From contig CAZMBE010000011.1 in NCBI GenBank assembly GCA_964564625.1, forward strand, positions 20,450-84,449: a DNA stretch of 64,000 bases. The letters run 5' to 3'. This DNA is from UBA2185 sp964564625. GTDB taxonomy: Bacteria > Desulfobacterota > Syntrophia > Syntrophales > UBA2185. The position numbers and the translations under genes were made by a program. Shown in pieces: positions 46,084-55,045 of this stretch. Positions within the stretch are counted from its first letter, which is position 1. Every line of letters begins with the position of its first letter. The notes beneath the pieces are model-generated. The model did not search any database. It saw nothing but the letters and a program-made list of their open reading frames with translations, and had not been told where the DNA came from.

Positions 46084-46761
46084 TCAGATCAACATTGACT
46101 TCTCCAAAAAAGCACGAATATCATGGAAATTTTCATACCATACACATGCTGTACCATTTTGCCTGCATTTTTCATACAGAACTTCCTTGGCAAATACGAT
46201 ATCCGCATTTTTTGCGGGGCATACGTCTGAATATCCATTTCCCACGTAAATGACATGTTCATAGGATCCGCGATACTCTTTGAGAACGACGCGTTTGCAT
46301 GTACCGCATTTCTCACATTGAATATTCATGCGGGGGAATAGTATGGAAAGTGCATTACCATTCCGAAATACTACTACATTTGAAAAAAATTCAATTTCCT
46401 GGAGATTATATTTTCTCAGAATGGCATCGATATAGAAGTCAAGACCATCGGATACGATCTTGATATCTACTCCTTTTTCCTTACAATACTTGTAAAACTC
46501 CGGAAAGTGTGGATCCATTTTTTCCGATGCGTTGACGAATTCCAGCATCTGCTCTCTAGTACCTTTGAATAGTGATACCACTTTCGAATATGCTTCTCGT
46601 GAGCCGATCTCGCCGGCACAGTAAGCCCGATCGATCTCATTCCATCCCTTATCGGTAAAGCGGTTCAGGACTTCACTTCCCATATCTACAGTGCAGATGG
46701 TCCCATCGAAGTCGCACAATACCAACATCCCGGGATTCTTTTTTCCCACATTTTCTTCCAT
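46084..46761 (-). CDS. MtnX-like HAD-superfamily phosphatase
   Basis: A HAD phosphatase of about 225 residues. The nucleophile motif is CDFDGTICTVD; MGSEVLNRF, the DRAYCAGEIGSREAY cap region and the later VGNGYSDVCPA acidic motif match the MtnX-like group. MtnX dephosphorylates an intermediate of methionine salvage; related proteins act on phosphoserine or other phosphates. A cysteine cluster QCEKCGTCKR is present, as in MtnX proteins. The start is taken at the ATG at 46761, 28 bases after the slipin stop. An ATG 11 codons later (46728) is possible. No other methionine-salvage gene is nearby, so the substrate is open. Confidence 0.82.
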   Translation of the reverse strand: MEENVGKKNPGMLVLCDFDGTICTVDMGSEVLNRFTDKGWNEIDRAYCAGEIGSREAYSKVVSLFKGTREQMLEFVNASEKMDPHFPEFYKYCKEKGVDIKIVSDGLDFYIDAILRKYNLQEIEFFSNVVVFRNGNALSILFPRMNIQCEKCGTCKRVVLKEYRGSYEHVIYVGNGYSDVCPAKNADIVFAKEVLYEKCRQNGTACVWYENFHDIRAFLEKSMLI

Positions 46762-46789
46762 GCTGTGCTCAATTCCATTTGCTAAAATA

Positions 46790-47548
46790 TTATTTTTGCT
46801 TCTCCGCAAGGTTCAGAAAAGGCTTTACCAGATCGATAGGAATAGGAAACAGTGTTGTCGAATTATTCTCAGCAGCTACCGCATGCAAAGTTTGAAGATA
46901 CCTGAGCTGCAGGGACATGGGCTGCGTTTCCATCAGGGCGGCTGCTTCGATCAGCTTCTGGGCGGCCTGGAACTCGCCTTCGGCATTGATTACCTTTGCC
47001 CGACGTTCCCTTTCCGCCTCGGCCTGTTTAGCTATGGCCCGTTTCATCTCCTCCGGCAGGTCGATATGCTTGACTTCTACCAGTGTTACCTTGATACCCC
47101 ACGGATCGGTGCTTCGATCAAGCATTTCCTGCAATGTCACATTGATCTTCTCCCGTTCAGATAAAATCTCATCCAGCTCAAACTGACCGCAGATACTCCG
47201 CAACGTCGTCTGGGCAAGCTGGGAGGTCGCATAAAGATAGTTCTCCACCTCAACAACAGCAGCGTTTGAATCGATAACCCGGAAATACAAAACTGCATTG
47301 ACCTTAATTGATACGTTGTCCCGGGTAATGACGTCCTGCGGAGGAACATCCATGGTGATGGTCCGCATATCCACCTTGACCATCCTGTCCACCACCGGTA
47401 TCAGGATGATAAGGCCTGGGCCTTTCGTGTCGATAATCCTCCCCAAACGAAATATCACACCTCTTTCATACTCATTGAGCACTCTGATGGCTGATGCCAA
47501 AAACATTATTACCAGTACTATTACTACAATCAATGGAATAGAAAACAT
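46790..47548 (-). CDS. slipin, SPFH/band 7 membrane protein
   Basis: A stomatin-like SPFH-domain protein of about 252 residues. One N-terminal transmembrane helix (about 3-20) is followed by the SPFH domain with NEYERGVIFRLGR, and then a charged helical region (EMKRAIAKQAEAERERRAKV). Slipins form oligomers in membranes and are cut by the NfeD protease encoded directly upstream, a well-known paired arrangement. I use the ATG at 47548, six bases after GGAGG; an ATG two codons earlier (47554) overlaps the nfeD stop as ATGA but sits directly on the ribosome site. Confidence 0.93.
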   Translation of the reverse strand: MFSIPLIVVIVLVIMFLASAIRVLNEYERGVIFRLGRIIDTKGPGLIILIPVVDRMVKVDMRTITMDVPPQDVITRDNVSIKVNAVLYFRVIDSNAAVVEVENYLYATSQLAQTTLRSICGQFELDEILSEREKINVTLQEMLDRSTDPWGIKVTLVEVKHIDLPEEMKRAIAKQAEAERERRAKVINAEGEFQAAQKLIEAAALMETQPMSLQLRYLQTLHAVAAENNSTTLFPIPIDLVKPFLNLAEKQK

Positions 47549-47550
47549 AC

Positions 47551-48870
47551 TCATCCTCCCTCTTTCCTTTCAATTTCTTCAACTCTGATTTTGAGACCTT
47601 CGACCTTGACGATCCTCACCTTTCTGCCCTTTTCCACATGTGCATCACTTAATGCATCCCAGTACTCACCCTTTATGAAGACCTTTCCGGTTTCATGAAT
47701 ATCGGTCACCGCCGTTCCCTCCTCACCTACCATGCCCTCTTTTCCCGTGCGCCGTGTTCTCATCTGGGCCTTCATGACGAGGGCAATAATCCCTGCAAAA
47801 AAGAGAGATATGACTGCTAATGTCGGGATCATGACACTCCATGATACCCTGAGGGCAGGATCAGGAGAATCGAAAAGCAAAAGTGACCCCAATACCAGAG
47901 AAATGATCCCGCCTACCGTTAATAAACCATGGCTGATAACCTTTATTTCTGCAATAAAAAGAATAATGCCAAAGAGGATAAGGAGAACTCCCGCATAATT
48001 AACCGGCAAGGTCTGTAACGCAAAAAATGCCAGGATCAGCGAAATGCCACCGACAACGCCCGGCAGAATAACACCGGGATGGGCAAATTCAAAATAGAGA
48101 CCCGCAAGCCCAACAAGAAATAGGATGTATGCGATATTGGGATCGCTTATAGCGGCAAGTATCCTCTGCCGTGTCCCCATTTTTTTCTCATTGAGAATGA
48201 CACCTTTTGTTTTCACAACCTTCTTGCCAGTCGAAAGAGTCACTTCTTTACCATCAATTTGTTCAAGCAAACTTTTCAGATCTGCCGCCACAACATCTAT
48301 CACTTTAAGTTTGAAGGCTTCTTCCGCAGTTATGGACTCGCTCTTGCGGACGGCTTTCTCAACCCAGTCAGCATTTCTCCCTCTTTTATCTGCAATACCA
48401 CGGACATAGGCAACAGCATCATTTTCAACCTTCTTCATCATGACTTTGTCCGTCCCGCCCACGCCGATCCCAACCGGATGGGCAGCGCCGATATTCGTAC
48501 CGGGCGTCATAGCAGCAATATGGGCAGCGATGGTAATTATAACACCCGCTGAGGCGGCCCGTGCACCGGATGGATACACGTACACAACAACAGGAATAGA
48601 AGAATTCAGGATTCCCTTCGCAATATCCCTCATGGCAAGATCCAACCCCCCAGGTGTATCAAGGAGGATTACAAGACCGTCAGAACCTCCTTTTGTTGAT
48701 GCATCTATGTTTTGGACAATATACTCAGCAACCGGAGGGGTAATAGTAGCACTGACGGTTATCACATCAAATACAGGCTGTTTTTCTGCGGCATACAATT
48801 GATATGATAAAAGAGTAACCATTATCAGTATGAAAATAAGTATCCATGTGGAGATTTTATTTTTTACCAT
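47551..48870 (-). CDS. NfeD-family membrane serine protease (ClpP class)
   Basis: A 439-residue membrane protease. It has an N-terminal signal/anchor segment (about 8-27), a ClpP-like serine protease domain with nucleophile S107 in SGARAASAGV and a candidate catalytic lysine near 141-146, several transmembrane helices (about 235-345) and a C-terminal NfeD OB-fold domain (about 375-435). The archaeal homologue 1510-N cleaves the C-terminal hydrophobic tail of its stomatin partner, and the slipin gene follows directly here. AGAGG lies six bases before the ATG. Confidence 0.93.
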   Translation of the reverse strand: MVKNKISTWILIFILIMVTLLSYQLYAAEKQPVFDVITVSATITPPVAEYIVQNIDASTKGGSDGLVILLDTPGGLDLAMRDIAKGILNSSIPVVVYVYPSGARAASAGVIITIAAHIAAMTPGTNIGAAHPVGIGVGGTDKVMMKKVENDAVAYVRGIADKRGRNADWVEKAVRKSESITAEEAFKLKVIDVVAADLKSLLEQIDGKEVTLSTGKKVVKTKGVILNEKKMGTRQRILAAISDPNIAYILFLVGLAGLYFEFAHPGVILPGVVGGISLILAFFALQTLPVNYAGVLLILFGIILFIAEIKVISHGLLTVGGIISLVLGSLLLFDSPDPALRVSWSVMIPTLAVISLFFAGIIALVMKAQMRTRRTGKEGMVGEEGTAVTDIHETGKVFIKGEYWDALSDAHVEKGRKVRIVKVEGLKIRVEEIERKEGG

Positions 48871-48998
48871 GTAGTACCTCTTGGCATTTATAATACAGAC
48901 AGCTCATAAAGTTACAGTTTGTCATATCGACATAAGTATGACCTGCACGTGGTATGCAGAAAAAGAACTATCTTAAGTAATTGCTAAACACTATTTTC

Positions 48999-49038
48999 AA
49001 ATGACACTATGGCTTTACCTCGTGGCTTCAGGTCATTT
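48999..49038. repeat. inverted repeat with long loop after uracil-DNA glycosylase gene
   Basis: AAATGAC and GTCATTT form a perfect 7-bp inverted repeat with a 26-base loop. It lies in the 215-base gap downstream of the glycosylase gene and upstream of nfeD (both minus strand). It could be a weak transcript end, a processing hairpin or a protein-binding site. There is no T run, so an intrinsic terminator is unlikely. Confidence 0.3.
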
Positions 49039-49085
49039 GATCATTACCATTGCATTAGGTTAGTATTCTCAACATTCTCGTAAAG

Positions 49086-49841
49086 TCATCGAAAGGTCTG
49101 CGGGAGCAATCCTTTCATTATTTTTTGCATGTCTTCCCATACCTGCTTTTTTGCCCCCGGATTCCTGAGAAGATAGGCCGGATGATATGTCGGCATCAGT
49201 TGTATACCATGATATGCGTGGAATTTCCCGCGGAGTATAGTTATGGGTACATCTGTCTTCAGTAGGGTGTGGGCGGAAAACGTTCCAAGCGCACAGATTA
49301 TCTGTGGTTTAATAACTTTAAGCTGTTTTATCAGAAAGGGCTCGCAGGCATTGATTTCCTCTGGTTTCGGATTACGGTTACCCGGTGGACGACACTTCAA
49401 TATATTGCATATGTATACATCCTTCCTCTTTAAATCCATTGCTTCTATAATCCTTGTCAAAAGCTGACCGGCGCGTCCAACAAACGGTTTCCCTTGGATG
49501 TCTTCATCTCCTCCCGGCGCCTCACCGACAAAAACTAGTCGCGCTTTCGGGTTTCCCTCACCAAAAACCAGGTTTGTTCTGAGTTTTCCGAGGGGGCACC
49601 GCTGACAATCAACAAGTTCCTGTTTCACTTCTTCCAGGGTCATGGTTTTCTGGGGCGCTTTACAATCATCACCAGGAAGCTTGTCACGCAACACCTCAAT
49701 TTCACTTTTGATATGCCCCTTCATATAAAAATGTGACGGGAATTTTCCCGAATCTATATCACTGTAGATATTTGCTTTTAATGATCGTACCAACTTAAGA
49801 AGTTCGGCTTCTGAATTTTCTTCGAGATCTGCCATAATCAC
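49086..49841 (-). CDS. uracil-DNA glycosylase, family 4 (Fe-S type)
   Basis: Removes uracil from DNA arising by cytosine deamination. The 251-residue protein has a variable, helical N-terminal extension (about 1-70) and then the family 4 core: CQRCPL, VFVGEAPGGDEDIQGKPFVG, NILKCRPPGNRNP and PTYHPAYLLRNP. Four cysteines suited to the [4Fe-4S] cluster are seen (CQRC, CRPP, CEPF). The start is GTG at 49841 with AAGG five bases upstream; ATG at 49835 is the alternative. It follows coaBC by four bases, so the two share a transcript. Confidence 0.94.
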   Translation of the reverse strand: MIMADLEENSEAELLKLVRSLKANIYSDIDSGKFPSHFYMKGHIKSEIEVLRDKLPGDDCKAPQKTMTLEEVKQELVDCQRCPLGKLRTNLVFGEGNPKARLVFVGEAPGGDEDIQGKPFVGRAGQLLTRIIEAMDLKRKDVYICNILKCRPPGNRNPKPEEINACEPFLIKQLKVIKPQIICALGTFSAHTLLKTDVPITILRGKFHAYHGIQLMPTYHPAYLLRNPGAKKQVWEDMQKIMKGLLPQTFR

Positions 49842-49845
49842 ACTA

Positions 49846-51042
49846 CTACCTTTTCAACAAAAGTGCCTTGACCCTGTCCATGATGCGATGAGCGACCTCA
49901 GTTTTATTCATGAGCGGTACATCTTCAATGTTACCATCTGCGCACAGAATCTTTATGCTATTTGTATCGTAACCGAATCCTGCACCTTCTTTTGTCACAT
50001 CATTCGCGACAATAATATCCATATTTTTTTCAACCATTTTGGTCCTGGCGTTTTCCATGAGGTTCTCCGTCTCCACCGCAAAACCGACGAGAATACGATT
50101 CCCTTTCTTTTTACCCACCTCGGCAATGATATCCGGGTTTCTTTCCAGACGCACGGTAAGATCACCCTCCCCTTTTTTTATCTTATTGTCCCTGCGTGCG
50201 TGTGGTCGATAGTCTGCCACAGCCGCGGCCTTTATGATAACAGAGGCTGCCTCCATATTCTCCATGACAGCGTTTCTCATCTCCACAGCGCTGGACACTG
50301 AAATGAATTCTATCCCACGTGGTATTGGTAATGATGAGGGACCACTGATGAGTGTAACATTGGCTCCCCTTCGCTTTCCAGCGATTGCCAAAGCGTATCC
50401 CATCTTCCCAGAGGAATAGTTTGTAATGAACCTCACAGGATCGAAGGGCTCTCTGGTGGGACCCGCGGTAACAAGAACATTTTCTCCTTTGAGATCTTTC
50501 TCTGTAAGAATAGATTCAACTTCCTCTATAATATCAGCTATCTCCGGGAGTCTCCCATAGCCCTCGGCCCGGCAGGCCATCTCGCCATATGCGGGTTCGA
50601 TAAACAGAAACCCTCTCCCTGTAAGTTTGCTGATGTTTTCTTTCACGCTGGCATTCTCATACATATTCGTGTTCATTGCCGGACATATAAGGACAGGTGA
50701 TTTTGTTGCCATAACCGTCGTCGATAAAAGATCGTCCGCCAAACCTAAGGCTATCTTACCGATCATGTTTGCGGTAGCCGGCGCAATTACGATAACATCC
50801 GCATACTCAGCAAGTGAAATATGTGCCATTTCAAATTCTCTCGTCGGAACAAACATATCGACAAATACCGGATGTCCGGAAAGAGTCTGAAGGGTGAGGG
50901 GGGTGATGAATTCTGTCGCATTCTTCGTCATTATCACCCGGACAAACGATCCCCTCTTTACCAATTCCCTCGTTAACTCCGCCCCTTTATACGCTGCGAT
51001 ACCTCCTGTAACACCAAGGACAATTTTTTTACCCTTTAGCAT
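49846..51042 (-). CDS. coaBC: phosphopantothenoylcysteine decarboxylase/synthetase
   Basis: CoaBC performs two steps of CoA synthesis: it joins cysteine to 4'-phosphopantothenate with CTP (CoaB half) and decarboxylates the product with FMN (CoaC half). The 398-residue protein has the flavin half first (VLGVTGGIAAYKGAELTREL, PAMNTNMYENASV) and then the synthetase half (VTAGPTREPFDPVRFITNYS, SGKMGYA). AAGGA lies seven bases before the ATG. CoaD of the same pathway is at 6745. Confidence 0.96.
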   Translation of the reverse strand: MLKGKKIVLGVTGGIAAYKGAELTRELVKRGSFVRVIMTKNATEFITPLTLQTLSGHPVFVDMFVPTREFEMAHISLAEYADVIVIAPATANMIGKIALGLADDLLSTTVMATKSPVLICPAMNTNMYENASVKENISKLTGRGFLFIEPAYGEMACRAEGYGRLPEIADIIEEVESILTEKDLKGENVLVTAGPTREPFDPVRFITNYSSGKMGYALAIAGKRRGANVTLISGPSSLPIPRGIEFISVSSAVEMRNAVMENMEAASVIIKAAAVADYRPHARRDNKIKKGEGDLTVRLERNPDIIAEVGKKKGNRILVGFAVETENLMENARTKMVEKNMDIIVANDVTKEGAGFGYDTNSIKILCADGNIEDVPLMNKTEVAHRIMDRVKALLLKR

Positions 51043-51380
51043 ATTTTATTCCTTAAGTGACTTTTGAATATCACGTGAAATCAGGTTATTAATAATGTTT
51101 TACATATAGCAATTCTCACTGACAAGTTCAAGGAGTAATGAGAGGGTCTACATAAATTAAAGTTTTTAACTTGCAAAGCAATGGGAAAATCATTATATGT
51201 TCGCGCGGTATTCTGTGTGAAAACTGTCTGAATCAGGTAACGAATGCATTCCCTGTTGCGTGCTGCGGGGTAAGCGAGCGAATGAAGAATAGTATTTTTC
51301 CTTTTATTATGCTTCGGAATCGAAATGAAGATATTTTATGAAGGGAGTGTAAGGGACATGGTCCCTTTAAGTGACATTTT
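51043..51380. other. divergent gap with a hairpin before the second M23 gene
   Basis: A 338-base gap between coaBC (minus) and the M23 peptidase (plus). A perfect 7-bp hairpin AAGGGAC/GTCCCTT with a three-base loop lies at 51351-51367, only 13 bases before the M23 ATG, and it contains or hides the best ribosome-site-like purines. A TTAAGTGAC motif followed by T-rich sequence occurs near both ends (about 51052 and 51366). No gene is seen. Confidence 0.45.
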
Positions 51381-52709
51381 ATGAAAACATACAAACCATA
51401 TCTAATAGCTGTTTTAGTTCTATTGCTAGCCGGTATAGGGTTTTGGTTTTTTAATTCTTACGCCGAATGGGAAAATCCTACTGTGAAAATGGATCAAGAT
51501 ATAACCTCCTTAGGAAAGTATACAACAACAAACATCACCTTCACAGATACAAGGAGTGGTCTTCGCAATACAAATGTCACCATTACGCAGGATGGTAAAA
51601 CACAGGTGCTGTCACTCATCAATTATACCGATTCAGTAACAAAGGACACTACTCTTACGATCACTATTGATGCGATAGCCATGAAACTTCACGATGGCCC
51701 CGCTGTGCTTGATGTAGTTGCAACAGATAATTCACTCTGGAAAAATAAAACTGCCGTATCCAGACAGATTACAATCGATGTTACCCCACCTCAGATATTT
51801 TTACTTACCCCCACCAACAATATCAATCCCGGCGGTACATGCGTTGTGCTTTATAGAACTTCCAAACCGGTTATTGTTACAGGGGTCAAAGCAGATAATC
51901 AATTTATTCAAGGATACCCGATTATCATTTCAGGTAAACCATGTATGATAACGTATTTCCCTGTGTCTGCTGACGTCAGGCAGGGCGTTGCACGTATAAA
52001 GGTGACTGCCAGAGATCAGGCGGGTAACGAATCCTCTATAAATCTGCCCCATCTTATCAAAAATAAAAAGTTCCGGAGCGATAAGATGGTATTGAGTGAT
52101 AACTTTTTGCATCAGAAAATGCCCGAGTTTCAAAGCCACCATCCTGACTTACAGGGGAGAACCCCCCAGGAAATTTTTGTCTATGTGAACAGTCAGATGA
52201 GAACAGATAATGATTCTGTTCTTCGCGAGATTTGTCAAAAATCTCAGCCACGGCAATTATGGGAGGGAACATTTCTGAGGATGAAAAATGCAGCTCCCAT
52301 GGCTCTATTCGGTGACAAAAGAACCTATCACTACCAGGGTAAAGCAATTGGTGAAAGCACACATATGGGAGTTGACCTTGCCTCGACAGCAAACGCTCCT
52401 GTCGAGGCAGCAAATCACGGTATCGTTGCCTATGCCGGATACCTCGGCATCTACGGTAACATGGTCATTATCGACCATGGTCTAGGATTTTTCAGCATCT
52501 ATGCACATCTTAATTCCATAGATGTTAAAAATGGACAAGAAGTGAAAAAGGGGAATATCATCGGCCGTACGGGAACAACAGGCCTTGCAGGTGGTGATCA
52601 TCTCCACTTTGGGTTATTGATCGGTGGTCAGTTTGTAAATCCCCAGGAATGGTGGGATCCTCACTGGATAGCCGACAATGTGAACAAGAAGATGGCTGTT
52701 TCTTTCTAG
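51381..52709 (+). CDS. membrane-anchored or secreted M23 (LytM) peptidase
   Basis: A 442-residue protein with an N-terminal hydrophobic anchor or signal (about 7-25), a beta-rich, Ig-like periplasmic region (about 30-225; TPPQIFLLTPTNN and DQAGNESS suggest Ig-like folds) and a C-terminal M23 domain (about 325-430). Zinc ligands are seen in THMGVDLA (H-x3-D) and HLHFG (H-x-H). It probably cuts peptidoglycan cross-links. It stands alone between divergent coaBC and convergent rapZ; its TAG stop shares a CTAG with the rapZ stop. Few such peptidases carry this kind of N-terminal domain, and its role is unknown. Confidence 0.9.
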   Translation: MKTYKPYLIAVLVLLLAGIGFWFFNSYAEWENPTVKMDQDITSLGKYTTTNITFTDTRSGLRNTNVTITQDGKTQVLSLINYTDSVTKDTTLTITIDAIAMKLHDGPAVLDVVATDNSLWKNKTAVSRQITIDVTPPQIFLLTPTNNINPGGTCVVLYRTSKPVIVTGVKADNQFIQGYPIIISGKPCMITYFPVSADVRQGVARIKVTARDQAGNESSINLPHLIKNKKFRSDKMVLSDNFLHQKMPEFQSHHPDLQGRTPQEIFVYVNSQMRTDNDSVLREICQKSQPRQLWEGTFLRMKNAAPMALFGDKRTYHYQGKAIGESTHMGVDLASTANAPVEAANHGIVAYAGYLGIYGNMVIIDHGLGFFSIYAHLNSIDVKNGQEVKKGNIIGRTGTTGLAGGDHLHFGLLIGGQFVNPQEWWDPHWIADNVNKKMAVSF

Positions 52710-53572
52710 CTCTTAGTAATATCCCGGTGATTAATCGTCACTACATAGTTTTTATCCGTAAAATATGCAGCGAGTTTGTTTGACATCACAACTGAACGAT
52801 GCCTGCCACCGGTGCAGCCCAGGGCAATATTGATTCTTGCCTTTCCTTCCTTTTCGTATAGAGGAATGAGAAAGGCCATCAATTCAAAGAGTTTCTGAAT
52901 AAATATCTTGCTTTCTTCTGATTTGAGCACATAATCACGAACATCGGGATGGTGCCCGTTGTAGAATTTTAGCTCCTCAATAAAGTAAGGATTGGGGAGA
53001 AACCTCACATCCAGCACAATATCCGCATCAGCGGGAACTCCATAACGATATCCGAATGAGGTCACATGAACGATCATCCTATGATTAGCCGATGAAGAAA
53101 TGAAATGCCTCTGAACTGCATCTTTTAACTGATGCACGTTAAATGAAGTGGTGTCGATGACTTTATCCGCCATTTTTTTCAAGGGTGATAGTTTCGACCT
53201 TTCCAGATTGATGCCCTCCATCACAGTACCCTTTATGGACAGAGGATGCACTCTCCTTGTTTCGCTGAATCTATGTAAAAGGGCATCATCGCTTGCGTCC
53301 AGATATACAATTTCTAACCTGTATCCCATATTCTTCAATTGTGAAAATATCTTAGTATATTTTTCCAGAAAACTTTTTTCCCGTAAGTCCATCACCATTG
53401 CAACTGGTGTACTTGTCTTTGAAGCATCAGATTGAATCTTGAGAAACCTGGGTAGAAGAACAACAGGCATATTATCAACACAAAAAAAGCCAATATCTTC
53501 GAGGGCACGGAGTGCCGTACTCTTACCGGATCCGGATAGTCCCGTGATAATCACAACGTGTAGGTTTTTCAT
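52706..53572 (-). CDS. rapZ: RNase adapter protein RapZ
   Basis: RapZ is a nucleotide-binding protein; in E. coli it guides RNase E to the small RNA GlmZ and so controls glucosamine-6-phosphate synthesis. The 288-residue protein has Walker A GLSGSGKST near the N-terminus and the C-terminal GCTGGRHRSV motif. It is last in the minus-strand run, 11 bases after hprK. Since GlmZ is not general, the target here may differ. Other Deltaproteobacteria often follow rapZ with PTS genes (EIIA-Man, HPr, EI); none follows here. Confidence 0.95.
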   Translation of the reverse strand: MKNLHVVIITGLSGSGKSTALRALEDIGFFCVDNMPVVLLPRFLKIQSDASKTSTPVAMVMDLREKSFLEKYTKIFSQLKNMGYRLEIVYLDASDDALLHRFSETRRVHPLSIKGTVMEGINLERSKLSPLKKMADKVIDTTSFNVHQLKDAVQRHFISSSANHRMIVHVTSFGYRYGVPADADIVLDVRFLPNPYFIEELKFYNGHHPDVRDYVLKSEESKIFIQKLFELMAFLIPLYEKEGKARINIALGCTGGRHRSVVMSNKLAAYFTDKNYVVTINHRDITKS

Positions 53573-53583
53573 GAAATGCCTCT

Positions 53584-54450
53584 TTATAGCATGAATTTGC
53601 TCACGATATTCTCAACGCATGTATGTGCGTTCGTGCCCATTGGGAAAGCTGGCAGCTGAAAACATGGCAATGTGACCCCCATAATACAATGCACCTTTTC
53701 CACAGGATAACTACATTCCTTTTCCTTACCGATATCTTTTATCATTTTGAATTCAATCATAATATCAATGATTGTTTCATCACATATAACCGCAGGGTCG
53801 AAGAGCTGTTTTACATCGATGATACCTCTATATTTTTTATGGATAAGATGCTTGATAAGGCCTTGACTCCGACCATACAACATATTGCTTCTTTTTTCGA
53901 CCTCTACAACATCATCAGCAATCCATGCATGTCCTTTTTCCGTCAACCTCCACGCACATTCAGTCTTACCTGCACCACTATCTCCTGTGATCATTATGCC
54001 ACGGCCGAATACATTGACAAGCGACCCGTGGAGAGAAACGGCATTTAAAATTTTTTCCCGCAAGACCCCAATCAGACGACTCTCTAAAAGAAACTCATCA
54101 TAGATCGATGTGAAAATTGCAATATGATAGAATTCGGAAAAAGAGCGCATAAAAACGGGCAGCGAATCAGTCCCGGAAATTGCTATACATGATATGCCGG
54201 ATGAGATGATTTTTTGAAAAAAATTTTTACGCGCCTTTAATGACGGGCACGCAAGTTTAGAAAGGTATGAAGGTGATAGTATAAGAATGGTATCGGGAAT
54301 CAGTCTGTCCCAGTCAATTTTTTCCTCAATATATTGCTTCACCCGAATATGGCATATTTCCCTTGTCAAACCGGTTTCACCGGTTATTTCTGTAATTCCT
54401 AATATATCTTCAGCATCTTGAAATATATCTTTTAACTTCACTGCAGACAT
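53584..54450 (-). CDS. hprK: HPr kinase/phosphorylase homologue, divergent
   Basis: HprK normally phosphorylates a serine of HPr with ATP or PPi. From the ATG at 54450 (chosen because MSAVKLKDIF matches family N-termini; the frame is open to 54537) it has 288 residues, about 25 short of usual. The P-loop GDSGAGKTE and the preceding catalytic-histidine region LHGSLVNVFGRG are intact. The family signature normally reading like LEIRGLGIIDV is only HKKYRGIIDV here, and the usual PVRPGRN segment near the C-terminus cannot be seen. No HPr or enzyme I gene is in the window. The protein may have altered activity. ptsN lies 117 bases upstream. Confidence 0.85.
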   Translation of the reverse strand: MSAVKLKDIFQDAEDILGITEITGETGLTREICHIRVKQYIEEKIDWDRLIPDTILILSPSYLSKLACPSLKARKNFFQKIISSGISCIAISGTDSLPVFMRSFSEFYHIAIFTSIYDEFLLESRLIGVLREKILNAVSLHGSLVNVFGRGIMITGDSGAGKTECAWRLTEKGHAWIADDVVEVEKRSNMLYGRSQGLIKHLIHKKYRGIIDVKQLFDPAVICDETIIDIMIEFKMIKDIGKEKECSYPVEKVHCIMGVTLPCFQLPAFPMGTNAHTCVENIVSKFML

Positions 54451-54567
54451 GCAAGCAACTGATCCTGAGACCTTGAAAAAATCACAGCCTTCGAGACTCA
54501 GCCCCTTAGTATTCCCGAACAATATTTCATATTTCAAACACGTACATGGTAACCCGGGGAAAAGGTC

Positions 54568-55029
54568 TCAGCATGCATCATCCTTATCTGCAATTATCAT
54601 ATATAACTCATTCTTTGATTTTGCTTCCATGAGCTTTTTCCTGAATGTAGTATCCTTGAGCATTTTGGAGATTTTCGCTAGCGCTTTCAAGTGCTGACCT
54701 GTTGTATTTTCAGGCGCCAGTAATAAAAAGAAAAGATGGGCGGGTTTGCCATCCATAGAATCATAGTCTACTCCTTCCATGCTTCTGCCAAATGAAACAA
54801 TCAAGTTATCCAGATCTGATATCTTGCCATGGGGTATAGCAATACCGTCCCCTATCCCGGTACTTCCAAGTTTTTCTCTTTCGAGCAATGTATTTACGAC
54901 CACCTCACGACTTATTTTTACATCACCCTGGAGAAACACACTCGATAATTCAGCAAGAACGTCGCCTTTTGTTTTTGATTGTAACTCTTCAACAATATGT
55001 TCCTTCCTGAATATATCTGCAATTTTCAT
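54568..55029 (-). CDS. ptsN: PTS IIA-like nitrogen regulatory protein
   Basis: EIIA-Ntr is phosphorylated through the PTS-Ntr chain and regulates processes such as potassium uptake and nitrogen responses. The 153-residue protein has the phospho-histidine motif GIAIPHGK and the fold-typical STGIGDGIA and LFFLLLAPENTTGQHLK segments. GAGGA lies shortly before the ATG. It follows hpf by 16 bases, as in many genomes where rpoN, hpf and ptsN are grouped. Confidence 0.94.
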   Translation of the reverse strand: MKIADIFRKEHIVEELQSKTKGDVLAELSSVFLQGDVKISREVVVNTLLEREKLGSTGIGDGIAIPHGKISDLDNLIVSFGRSMEGVDYDSMDGKPAHLFFLLLAPENTTGQHLKALAKISKMLKDTTFRKKLMEAKSKNELYMIIADKDDAC

Positions 55030-55045
55030 GATTATTCCTCGAACT

